Of a stretch of 64,000 nt of DNA, positions 46,082-56,784 are shown in pieces. A program made the position numbers and the translations under genes. Position 1 is the stretch's first letter. Each line of letters opens with the position of its first letter. Origin of the DNA: Pisolithus tinctorius (Eukaryota; Basidiomycota; Agaricomycetes; Boletales; Pisolithaceae); assembly GCA_024663395.1 (NCBI GenBank), contig JANFAH010000038.1, positions 248,001 to 312,000 on the forward strand, read 5' to 3'. The notes under the pieces are model-generated. The model searched no databases, had not been told where the DNA came from, and saw nothing but the letters and a program-made list of their open reading frames with translations.

Positions 46082-46612
46082 TGGTCATTCTCAGTAGCAG
46101 AGTTTACGTCACATACCGAGAATATAGTCTAGGTGTGAGAAGTGAGGTGGCGTTCACTCTCTCACTCTTGCCACCACCTTGCACCTGAACTGAGTTGGTC
46201 AGTGTGCTCAGCAGTTCCTTTCTTGCAATGCCAATGCTCGCATTCAATCCACATGAAGCTGTCTGCCCCAACTTCACATCTGAGAAGTACCTCCAAGCAA
46301 GAGAATGTCTACTCAATGATGGAATCAACCATGAAGCAGCAGCCAACCAGCTAGAACTGCTCTGGACAGTAAACAATGACCTGGAAAGGCAAGAATGGGA
46401 CAGACAAACCCTAGCAGAGCAAGAGGCCGATGAAGAGAGAGAGACTAGCCATAGAAGAGTGAGAACACCTATGGCAAGAGCTAGAATGAGAACAAGGAAT
46501 AGCCCTCCAAGAGGAGAAGAAGAAGTACCACAACAAATATGTGCCAGTCCCACAAGACATAGCCATGCCCATGGACACCATCATAGTCCCAGCACCTATT
46601 GCTTTACACAGA
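46082..46612 (+). mobile_element. Truncated DIRS-type copy (repeat A plus ORF1 start)
   Basis: Repeat A begins at 46084 and ORF1 at ATG 46228. The encoded start MPMLAFNPHEAVCPNF parallels the copies at 39624 and 46764. The frame degrades after about 46470, and the copy is cut where the next copy begins at 46613. Confidence 0.7.
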
Positions 46613-47740
46613 TGGCAATTCTCAGTAGTGGAGGCACATAGCATACAGAGAATATAGTCTACACATGGGAATACAGTTAGCCGGTCATCTCTCTCCTTCG
46701 TACTCTCACTCGCCCCTCAAGGCTCAGCTGAGCCGCATTCTAGTCTCTCATTTGTTCTTCGCTATGCCCAAACTGACGCACAACCCTCATTTTGCAGAAC
46801 AACCCAATTTCTCCTCTGAGAAATACCATCAGGCCAGAGAACACCTCGTAAATGACGATGTCAACCATGAGGCAGCAGCAGCCCAACTAGCCCTCTACTG
46901 GACATTGAACAACGACCTAGAAAAAGAGGAATGGGACTGCCAAGCCCACCAAGAGCAACAAGAAGCTGCTGAAAGAGCGAGGCTTGATGAAGAAGAACAA
47001 GAGAGGCAGCAGGCCGAACGCAAGAGAGAACGAGAGCTGGCGCTACAAGAAGAGAAGAAGAAGTACTGTCACAAATATGCTATGGTACCTCAGGATGCAG
47101 TAGTACCAGCAGACCCTATCATCATCCCTTCCCAGATCACAGCATGCTGACTCCGCAAGGCCAACTTCGTTGAGCTCTACTACTTCACTAACAAAGGCCT
47201 ATGTGATGCAGAATCAACAGTATGCTCAGCAGACGACGATGCCATGACTCTCCTCCAAACAGGAGACGGCCTCCACTCCTTCGTTCCCCTCACATCTGCC
47301 TGAGCAAAAGGCACAGTCACCAAAGACAAAGACATCACCTGGGAAGAATTCGCAGAAGCTGCTCACAGGCTAGCCAATGCCATGAAGGAGAACAACTGGG
47401 AAGCCAACAATATCAACAGCCATGTCAAATTCTGGCTAGCACTGGAGAATCATCCATGGAGACACAGCCACTGCGAAATTGGCGAAAGAGCTCTGCTAGT
47501 CTGCCAAGCCCAAGTACACAGCAGATGGCACGACACACTCAACACTGAGCAATCTTTCAACATCGCCCACATCAATGACATACTCCTAGTGCAAATCAGA
47601 GACGAACTGGTGCACTCAGCACGAGTCGCTGAACTGGAGTCTCTAAAACAGGTCAGTCCCTACATTTCCATGGCACAGAAGAGCGACACCACTAACAATC
47701 TCCTCCACATTCACTCTCCCCCCCATTTCTTCCCCTCCAT
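46613..47740 (+). mobile_element. Third DIRS-type copy, CpG-rich, repeat A plus ORF1
   Basis: Repeat A at 46613-46740, ORF1 from ATG 46764 to the conserved donor near 47650. TGA codons at about 47147 and 47301 (TAC-LRKAN, TSA-AKGT) fit CGA. The copy keeps many CpG sites, unlike its neighbours, so it is younger or less affected. It ends at the tRNA-like sequence. Confidence 0.72.
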
Positions 47741-47757
47741 ACTGTTGCAATAAATGC

Positions 47758-47829
47758 GACCAGACAGGGGATTGAACCCTGGACCTCCCAGGTTTCAACC
47801 GGGTGCTCTAACCACTGAGCTATTTGGTC
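47758..47829 (-). tRNA. tRNA-Phe(GAA)-like gene or pseudogene
   Basis: The minus strand folds as a 72-nt cloverleaf: acceptor GACCAAA/TCTGGTC (one A-C mismatch), D stem GCTC/GAGC, anticodon stem CCCGG/CTGGG with loop TTGAAAC (anticodon GAA), variable AGGTC, T stem CAGGG/CCCTG with loop TTCAATC. A box (TAGCTCAGTGG) and B box (GGTTCAATCC) are present. No run of four T follows the 3' end. It stands among transposon fragments, so it may be a transposed tRNA pseudogene or SINE head rather than a working gene. Confidence 0.7.
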
Positions 47830-48485
47830 AAGGTATCCTGGCTTACTTGGTGTGGTTTAACCACCAAGTGCTAGTAGGGACTAGCGTTGCTGAGTGCTGG
47901 AGTATTACACTTGCAACAGCCTCCCCTAATCCAGTGCACAGCAACAAGGCACAAGCATGGGAATTCATTGCCTAAAGTAGCCATTGCCTCATCCAAGGTC
48001 TTACAGCATGTTGCCTCCTGCAAAGGTCTTACGAGGCTCAGGGGCCATTGCCTTAATTGGTAGGGCTTACACATGTTGCCTCAGTCCAGGTCTTATCAGG
48101 CACCACTAGGTCTTATCAGTGAAAACCCACCATGGGAATCCATTGCCTTAAGCAGAAAGGACTTATCAGGACAGTCCCACAAGCGCTCGGGGCTCATAAC
48201 CTGTTCATATAACCACAACCTTTGGCCACTGGTGCCCAGTGTAAGAGACTATAATTGAGCAAAATACTACAGATAACATACCTGGTGCCCAGTGTAAAAG
48301 ACTGAAGGAAAATTTCACTGGGCACACAGCTGTAAGTGCGCAAAAATGATAAACAAAGATAAACAATAAACAGAAACAAATCAAGGACACTTAAAGCGAA
48401 GCTAAGTGTCCAATACCAGTCTGTAGGATTAGATAGCAATGTAACAAATAGAGAAATGGAAAGGGAGGTGCACAGGCACCTAAAG
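47830..48485. repeat. Short-motif repeat between two DIRS fragments
   Basis: CATTGCCT occurs four times and GGTCTTAYSAGG-like motifs about five times between 47960 and 48175. GGTGCCCAGTGTAARAGACT is present twice (48230 and 48284). No gene is visible. It may be the body of the element carrying the tRNA-like sequence. Confidence 0.45.
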
Positions 48486-49940
48486 TGAACAAAATCATCC
48501 TTGGCAACACAGCAGCTGTGCTATCAGCAAGAGCACTCTTCTAGTATACCAAGCAAGAGTACACCACAAATGGCACAATACCCTCAACACTGGCCATTCC
48601 TTCAACATCACACTGGTCAATGACAGACTCCTTGCCAACATCTGAGACGAGCTAGTGCACTCCACTTGTGTAGCAGAGCTGGACTCACTGAAGCAGGTCA
48701 GTCTTCCCCACCCCTCACTTTGCCTCAGCAAAATTAACAAGTTTCTCTTTGACCATCCCAAAAAATTTCACATATGAATCTACCACATCCTTTTGTTGGA
48801 ACATAAAGTGCCCCTGTGGTACTTGACCACTGTGCGATGTTTTGGCTGCTTACATAAGCTGAAATAGCGCACCTACTTGTAGTATTTTCTACTAGTATTC
48901 CCTCAGTAGTTTGTTCACTACTGAGGGTAAGTCTGTTTATATTACAAGTATTCTTCTATACTGACATCCTGCAGTAGCCTACAGGTATATCTAATATATC
49001 AGTAGTTTGTTCACTACTGAGGTAGCCTACAGATATTTCTACACCTTTTTCCCTTCTCCTCTGTTCATCCTCACCCTCTACTCACACACCCACCACATGG
49101 CATGGATGGTTCTCCACACCAACCATGCCCAGCCCCAGTACTCAACACCAACCATGGCCTTTTTTGACTTGTTTGGGTTTTCACACCCCTCCCACTGCTC
49201 CCACTCCCACATCTTGCCTACCATGGCTCCACCCACATCCTTGCCTATGATGGCACCACACACACTGGGTTTACACACCCCTCTTTCCCCACCATGTCTT
49301 ACACAGAAACATGGCTTGTTTTCCCCCCATTTTTCCAAACAGATCACACTCAGGTACAACACCACACCTGCATACACAACCCCAGCGCCCAAACACCCAC
49401 TCTCCCCAACCACTTCCAACTATGACAGGAGGGCCAAGCCCTTTCAATCAAGCACACCCTGCACAGACTCTTCACCCCTCCTGGTGTGTGCAGTCTGCCT
49501 CAGTAGAGAGTGCCACAGGGGTTTGGTCATTGAGTGCCAAGCAGAGCGAACCTGGGACAACAGATTTGGTACTGTCACCCAGCATATCAACAGAAGCCTT
49601 TTCTCGAAGAAAGGCCATCGACTATGCACAAAGTGGCAGAGAGAGGAAGGATGCACTGAAAGACATGATGTGAAACACCTCTGCTCTGGCTGTGAGCTGG
49701 CCACCCATGGAGCCAGCCACTGCCCTTGAGCTCAGAAGGCCCCACCCAGCAACCCCCTATAAACCAGAGGTCTGGGAATGCGAACTATGGGCCACTGGTC
49801 TAGCCAATCATTTTGCTTCCATAATATCAGGACTCCACTCCAGTTTTGTAATAGATTTCCCTGCCATAACTCATACTCAATGCCCTCCTAATAAAAACTC
49901 AGTCATTACAGTACACTTTCTCATAATGTATGGACTTTAG
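48486..49940 (+). mobile_element. Fourth DIRS-type fragment: end of ORF1 and gag-like region
   Basis: 48490-48696 encodes the ORF1 C-terminus (HKWHNTLNTGHSFNIT...DELVHS) with TGA near 48643. 49440-49760 encodes the cysteine-rich region LLVCAVCLSRECHRGLVIEC and HLCSGCELATHGASHCP. The RT is missing; homology fades near 49925. A small hairpin insertion lies at about 48890-49030. Confidence 0.68.
48890..49030. repeat. Hairpin-containing small insertion
   Basis: CCTCAGTAG-TTTGTTCA-CTACTGAGG (about 48900-48926) is a perfect 9-bp stem and recurs near 48994-49020. GTAGCCTACAGRTAT occurs at about 48973 and 49022. It resembles a tiny foldback element. Confidence 0.45.
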
Positions 49941-50167
49941 GCAATTCCCACTGTGGTATGCAGGGAAAATGCAGTATTTTTGTATAATGTATAATGTATA
50001 GCCCACAAACTACTTTCATACAGTATGAGATACCCTGTTAGCAGTGACAAGCATATGGAATTTGTTAGGGTGACTTACCACATGGCAGATTGGAGCTCAG
50101 CACTAGCCTGCACTAACACAAATAGGGTACAGAATCAAAAAAACAACTGTGTTCACTACAGACCACC

Positions 50168-52260
50168 ATGCCAGCTGAGCTTGGGGAGTGTAGACCACAT
50201 CCAAAGCCAGCTCCCTACAATCAGCAACCAAGGGCACAGCCAACCAAAAGTACTCCTGCCACATCAGCCATCTTGGCAAAGCCAAAAAGACATGAAAATC
50301 TCACTCTTAATGATTGGCTAACAGTCTTTGCATACATTGATGAGCACCCAGACCTACCCCAAGACCAAGTTGTTTCATACTTCAGCTCATGAGCAGAGGG
50401 TGTTTTGAAGTTCACTCAGGCAACTCTTTCCTGAAAACTAAAGGAAAGGGAGCAGCTGGAAGCATGAGTACAAAGCCATCCAGATGCACTTTTGAGGAAA
50501 TGGCCTCATGCAGTCACAAGTTGAGAGGTCAAGAAAGCACTCTTCAAGTGGATCAAGCACATGGAAGAAAAGGGGAAGGTGATGAATGGCCCAATGCTGC
50601 AAGAGAAGTGGAAACAGTTTGAGGATGAGTTCAACATTCCAAATGAAAAGCACCTTCATGGTGAAGGGTGGATTGCACCTTTCTGTAAGGCATACAAGAT
50701 CAAGGAATACTGGCAACATGGAGAAGCTGGATCCATTGATTCAAGCATGGTGGACAGTGAAAGGGCTTGTGTGTGGAAGGTCCTGGCAACATTTCCACTC
50801 AAGGACCAGTGGAATTTCAATGAAACAAGTCTGTTTTCATTGTGAGTCATACAACCAGATTTTCACAAGTGCACTTACCTTTTGACAATGGGTAGTGCTC
50901 CTCCTGATCATGGACTCACAACAAAACAAATGAAAGGGAAGAAAAAGTAAAAAATCTGAATTACACTTGGGCTTGCTGCAAACACAGATGGGAGCAAGAA
51001 GATGCCACTGTTCTACATTGGGTGGTCAAAGAAGCCATGCTGCTTTGCAAACAAGACATCACAGCAGTGTGGATTCTACTACTGCAGCAATCAGAAAGCA
51101 TGGATGACTGCAGATTTATTCGAGGAGTAAGCACAGATCTAAACTTGTCAGCCCCACTAAACTCATACCAACCACATCTCAGGTGGGTGAAGATGTTTGA
51201 TAGGAAAATGGGCAAAGAAAAGCATTATGTGTGCCTCTACATGGACAACTTTAGCAGTCACTTGATCACCTACAAACCACAACACATTCAGCTCAAGTCC
51301 TTCCATCCAAATCTTACCTCACATGTCCAACCAAATGATGCTGGCATCATCTGTTCATTCAAAGCCCACTACAGACAGGAGTTTTGCCAGTGTGCAATTG
51401 ACCTAGATGAGGGTGGGAAATGAGACATTTACAAGATAATCCTTCATGAAGCTATGGTAATGGCTAAAGAAGCCTGGGACACAGTCACACCAATCACTAT
51501 CAAGAACTGGTGGGATCATTGTGGAATCCAGAAAGCAACTGCACCAACCTCTCACCCTGCCCATGCAAATCCAGAAGCTTGGAGTATCATACAAGACTTT
51601 GCTGTGGACTCAGCCATGATTCTTCCAGCTGCTGAAAAATGGCCTCAGGACCTGCTCAGGGACAAGTATGTTTACAAACATTGGCAAGAAGCATTCAACA
51701 CTGTCATGGGAGCTGAGGGAGATACCACACAGGCTGTAGCAGGTGTTGAGAAGCTCACCCAAGCAGCACTTCACCACACCAGACTTACCATTAAGATACC
51801 CACACACACAGACCTGCCACTGCTGGTTGCTCTCGAGGAAGCACTATCCAACTCCATCAAAATCTTGAAATTGTGCAATCAGATCATTGGGTTGCCACCC
51901 ACAATTGACAAAGTCCTTGATCCCAAAGATGAGCAAGAGATTGGAGAGTCTCAATATGCATTCAAGGGCAGAGATGCTGAAATTGTTGTGGCAGTGCAGT
52001 GTGAACTTGCCATTGAGCAGGGTGAGGTTGTGGAGCTGGATTCTGATGATGAAGATCAGCAAACTCCACTGAAACTGGATTATGCTGACCTTATTAACAT
52101 GTGGGAGACAATCAAGTCAGTGTGCATGCAGGTTAGTGATGCCAACTCATCATTGGATCTGGAAAGGCTGTGCCATCAGTTCCATGGCATGCTTCACTGT
52201 GAGGAGCTGAGAAATACACACACACAAACTAAACTGGAACAGTACTTCATTAGGAAATGA
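50168..52260 (+). pseudogene. Second pogo-type DDE_1 transposase, decayed
   Basis: N-terminal HTH region after KRHENLTLNDWLTVFAYIDE, with stops near 50392, 50435 and 50466. Then KALFKWIKHMEEKGKVMNGP, HGEGWIAPFCKAYKI and WNFNETSLFSL (about 50812-50844), where the first catalytic Asp of the DET/DES box is Asn. After a frame change, YMDNFSSHLITY (about 51238) and VQPNDAGIICSFKAHYR (about 51330) hold the second and third aspartates. TGA at 51421-51423 precedes a 268-codon frame to 52260. No terminal repeats were found. It belongs to a different pogo lineage from 2353-4575. Confidence 0.8.
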
Positions 52261-52331
52261 TTTCACATGTTACATTTTGTCACATCCCATTTCTGTATAA
52301 TTCTCATAACTTATAAAGATTTGGCTGTGCT

Positions 52332-52640
52332 GTAAGGAGAGAGATCTCCTTACTATGGGATTGGGTATTAATTTCTATTTTATTTGTTTTATGGTTTCTT
52401 TACTTACTGTTGTGGGCACTATACTTGGGTAGTATAGTTTGCTTTTTGTGTGCTTAGTCAGCAGTTACTGACAGTTTGTGCATACTGTAAGTTTTCACCA
52501 ATAGATGAGTTACCCTGAAAGACAAGAACAAGAGAAAGACTGCCCCAGACTGCCCTAGACAGTCTCCTACCCTATCTTTCCTTTCCTCAGGCTATAGGAG
52601 CCCTGTTGGCTTACTCACTCCCTCTCAGATCACATAGTGT
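52332..52640 (+). repeat. Possible LTR fragment
   Basis: Starts TGTAAGGAGAGAGATCTCCTTA, a self-complementary opening like LTR-C. The hairpin ACTATACTTGGGTAGTATAGT and GTGCTTAGTCAGCAG follow, in the same order as LTR-C. The end is not identified. Confidence 0.35.
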
Positions 52641-52649
52641 AGTCACACT

Positions 52650-53690
52650 TAGTCACAACACATGGGCAGCCTGTGCCCCAAAACACCAACACTTATATAC
52701 ACCCTCAGACAGGCCCACCTAATTAGATTAGCAAGTACACAGGGACAGGCCCAAGGGACTAAAGTGAGAGCAACATATGTATGGGCCCATAAGTGCATTA
52801 CCACAACATATGGGAGGGCCCATGGTGGGCAAGGATGTTGAAACATTTAGATGGACCTGTGACCAATTAAGAATACTGAGCTGCTGTAAGACATGGATGG
52901 GCCTGTCCTGGTAGGTTACACCCCTGTTGCAACATCAAGGTGGGCCCACCAATCATAACATGGAGAGGGTCACAACATAAGGACAGGCCCAGGAGGAATA
53001 TCATTTATGGTGTTGCAACATATAAATGGGCCTGTTCATAATAAGCCATACCCCTGTCACAACATAAAGACAGGCCTGCCAGTAATGTTGTTTCATAAAG
53101 TCACAACATATGGATGGGCCTGTCAATAGTAAGATGTACCACTGTTGAAACATAAAGACAGGCACATCACTAATATCATTTAATAGAGTCACAACATAAG
53201 GTTGGGCCCTTCAGTAGTATTATTTATATTGTTGCAACATATGGATGGGCCTGTCCACAGTAAGATGTACCTCTGATGAAACATAAAGATGCACCTGTCA
53301 GTAATCTCATGTATAGCATCACAACATATGGATGGGCCCTTCAGTAGTATTGTTTATATTGTCACAACATATGGGGGGGCCTGGCCCAAGTAAGATGTAC
53401 CCTGTCAAAACATAAAGACAGGCCTATCACTAGTATCATTGAATAGAGTCACAACATATGGACAGGCCCTTCAGTAATATTATTTATATTGTCACAACAT
53501 CTGGACAGGCCAATCCACAGTAAGATGTACCTCTGACAGAACATAAAGATGGGCCTGTCAGTAATCTCATGTATAGCATCACAACATATGGACAGGCCCT
53601 TCAGTAGTATTATTTATATTGTCACAGCATATGGGCAGGCCCAGCCCCAGTACGATGTACCCTGTTGAAACATAAAGATGGGCCTGTCAC
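52650..53690. repeat. 44-bp satellite, more than 20 copies
   Basis: Units of GTCACAACATATGGATGGGCC with variable remainder (CTGTCNNTAATRTCAT...), spaced 43-45 bp from about 52970 to 53690 and more loosely before. CpG is almost absent. Confidence 0.85.
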
Positions 53691-54185
53691 TAATGGATGT
53701 GGTATCCCTGGCACCCACTGAACAGTGGCTTTCAATGAACACCATGCTGGCATGAATTGGAGATGGTTTGAGTGACCCAGATCTTGCAAGCTGCACCCTG
53801 GATGTATTTGGCATTAATCAGACTATTTCAAGCCATCCACCCATCCATATTGAGTAGATGCAGTATCCCCAGCACCCACTGAACAGCAGCTTTCCATGGA
53901 CACCATGCCAGCATGAATTGGAGATGATTTGAGTGGTGCAGATCTCACAAGCGGCATTCTGGATTTATTTGGCATTGATCAGACTATTGCCAGCCATTTG
54001 CCCATCCACATTGAGCGGATGCAGCATCCCCAGCACCTGCTCAACAGTGGCTTTCCATGGACACCATTCCAGCATGAATCAGAGCTGATTTGAGTGATCC
54101 AAATCTCACAAGCTGCACCCTCAGTGTATTTGGCATTAATCAGACTATTGCCAGCCATCCACCCATCCACATTGAGCAGATGCAG
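53690..54185. repeat. About 160-bp satellite, left block (3 copies)
   Basis: Units contain GTGGCTTTCCATGGACACCA, GATTTGAGTGACCCAGATCT, CATTAATCAGACTATTGCCA and TTGAGCAGATGCAG. The last motif recurs at about 53856, 54013 and 54175. The LTR-C element begins directly after one such motif, splitting the array from 62441-63790. Confidence 0.85.
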
Positions 54186-54651
54186 TGTAGGGAATGAGTT
54201 TGAGTTCCCTAGGAGAAGCTGTCTTGGTCATGAGTTCAGGGGTGGAGAGTTTTCTTTGTTTTATTTCCTTCTTTTGTTTTTGCATTGTACCACTGGACTT
54301 AGTGGCGAGCAGCCACATCGCTGACTAAGCACGTGCGCTGTGTTCGCGCAAGTTCAGTTTACCATAACAACAAAGTTCATGTCACAGGCCCTCAGTAGTA
54401 GGGTGATTTCATCTCGCATTTTGGCAGGTTTTTGAAGTTAGAATTATTACTTTGGGGAGTACCCAAAGGGCCAGGAGGACTGGCAAGAGTTATTGGACAG
54501 ACACAGCTATGTATTCCTTTTCAGTTCGCAATTTTCACCTTTTTACTACACTTCCTTTCTCCAGCAAGAACCTCCCTCTTGGGTTGAGCACTATACTCGC
54601 CCATTACTGATATTTACTAATTATAGGTACCTTCTAAATCCTATTCCTACA
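54186..54651 (+). repeat. LTR-C 5' LTR
   Basis: TGTAGGGAATGAG to CCTATTCCTACA, 466 bp. It differs from the 3' LTR by scattered substitutions, many at CpG positions. Confidence 0.93.
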
Positions 54652-54653
54652 TC

Positions 54654-54672
54654 TGGAGCCCACCACGAGGGG
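54654..54672 (+). other. LTR-C primer binding site
   Basis: TGGAGCCCACCACGAGGGG, two bases behind the 5' LTR. It equals the GypA and LTR-P sites except for one C/T at a CpG, so this copy shows the undecayed form. Confidence 0.78.
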
Positions 54673-54685
54673 GGTTCTGTTCATT

Positions 54686-56631
54686 TTGGGGAAAGAAGCC
54701 ACCACCTTATCACCGCATGAAAGTTTTTCTGGATTGGGTTTGGACAAGCTAAGTGTTCAGAATCTCGATTCTAGCTACAGTCTACTCTCAGGAATTTGGA
54801 AAATTTTCAGAGCTATTTTTCAAGCAGCAAATGTCAAGCAAGTATCTAAGTCAAAGATCCCTCAAGCCAAGAAGCAAGTCCAAAGGAAAATTGATTGTCA
54901 AATTTTTGCGAAGAAGCCATGAGAATGCACCGAGAGAGCTCAAGGGACACACCATGGTTCTCAGGGTGCACATCTGACCTTTTTAGGCATTTCAAAGAGG
55001 TTCGAAGTCTTTGCAAGTGCAAGAATTGTTTTGATGACCAAGAATGGGCAAAATGAGTTTGCTGGTATGCAAGTGGCGAAGTCTCCAACTCATGGTATGA
55101 ATTCATTGAAGATCAGCTGAGTTGGCCCAAATTTGTGGTGGCCATTGCGCGTTTGTATCCTGGGTCCTGGAAAATGGATTGACAGTACTTGAGGAATGAC
55201 CTTTACAGCCTTGTTGACAGCCAAGCAAGAAGAGAAATTCATACAGAGGAGGAACTGATGAACTACAGACTTTATTTTCTAGATTTAGCAACATATCTAC
55301 GGGTTTCAAAGCAACTTGAGGCCGACAAGCTCGAAGACCTCTATTTACAAGGCTTTGACAAGGAATTCCAGTGTGAAATCATTCAGAAAATGCGACGCAA
55401 CAATCAACGGCAACACTTGGATGACCCATGGCCCATGCCGCAAGTAACGTACACAGCCACATGACTACTACACAAAGGATTTCACTCAGAGCAAGCATGC
55501 ACAAGCACAGAAGACTACTACAAGCCACAAAGTGACCCAGAGTTGAGTTCAGACGAGCAACATCTACCTACAAAGTCTTTTCCAACTATACCTGCACATG
55601 ACTCGCTGACAACTGGTATGCAGGGATCTACAGAGTTGTCAGGGTACATAGAATGCGAGAAAGTACCAGAATTAGTTTCAACAAGTTGTGTGCAGCCACG
55701 CAGCCCACCAGAGAAGACAAACAACCAGGACCAAAGCCCAAGCAGACTTGTCAAAGCAGCAGCAACAGCCCATTTTGAGACAAAGGAGTTTTCTTTGAGT
55801 ACAAATGAACTACTGACTATGGAATTCCAGGAAGCAGCAAAGCTCGAGCGAGTCAAACAAGTGGTAGTGGAAGATCTGCTCACAATGAAGGTCCCATTTG
55901 AATTCAAGGCAAATTACAACACTCAAAGGGGTTTTTCATTTTGTTCATATCAAGTTTCTCTGATGGCTACTGGTGTGTCACTACAGGAGTCCTAGCTAAG
56001 AGGTTGGGGCAGTGAAAGAAGTGGCCTCAGAGTTCCTGCAGTCAGCAGATATACACATCAGTTAACCGACGACCTATTCGTATCAAAGATACCACTCAAA
56101 TTCAAAACAGAAAGACTTGAGGGACATGCAAGATCTACAAGAGTTGAAGATGAGGCACTGGAAGTGCTAGCGAGTGGCCATGAGGCAGATAAGTTGGTAC
56201 AGGAAGGGAATGCTAACTCATACAGGACATTAAGAGGTACAGAATACATCAAGACAAAGGTTATTGCAAGAAGGATTAAGATTGAGGAGCCATCAAGGCT
56301 CATTACACGAAGGAAGCCACCAGAAGAAGTCTTCCAGGTCAAAACATTGAAGCACACAGCAAGGATAGATGCCCTCGCACTCGAAATATTCTGCGGCTGT
56401 GAAGTGTCAGCAATAAATGTTTTATTCGAGGATTCATCAAGCAAATCGATGTGCACACTCAGTGTTGGGACTTGTGCAGAAAGTCCAGTGATGTTGACTA
56501 AGTGGAGTCACATGACTGCTCTGCACGTCGTGGCCACGCACACTCAAGTACTACATACTGACGACTCTAGTGCTACAGGACGACTACACAAGAGTGCAGC
56601 GATCAAAGGATATGAAGAATGGGGCAAATGA
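54686..56631 (+). pseudogene. LTR-C gag-like region
   Basis: Several frames, not one. 55189-55461 encodes a Gag-like segment (MNYRLYFLDLATYLRVSKQL, YLQGFDKEFQCEI, LDDPWPMPQ) resembling the capsid-domain end of basidiomycete retroelement Gags. 55543-55995 and 56164-56631 are hydrophilic and not recognised; the latter contains IKIEEPSRLITRRKPPEEVF. Intron-like pieces (for example 55931-55987) may separate them. No protease, RT or zinc knuckle is visible. Confidence 0.5.
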
Positions 56632-56784
56632 CATACCACGTGTGAGGTACCGTGGTTACGAGCGAGGGCAACAGCAGCAGCAGATAGTGCGATAGCAACG
56701 ACGACGACAACCCTACTTAGCACAGATAAATGGCCATATGAGTTTGGATATGCTGTTCATTGGCAATGGGGCACAATGAGTGCA

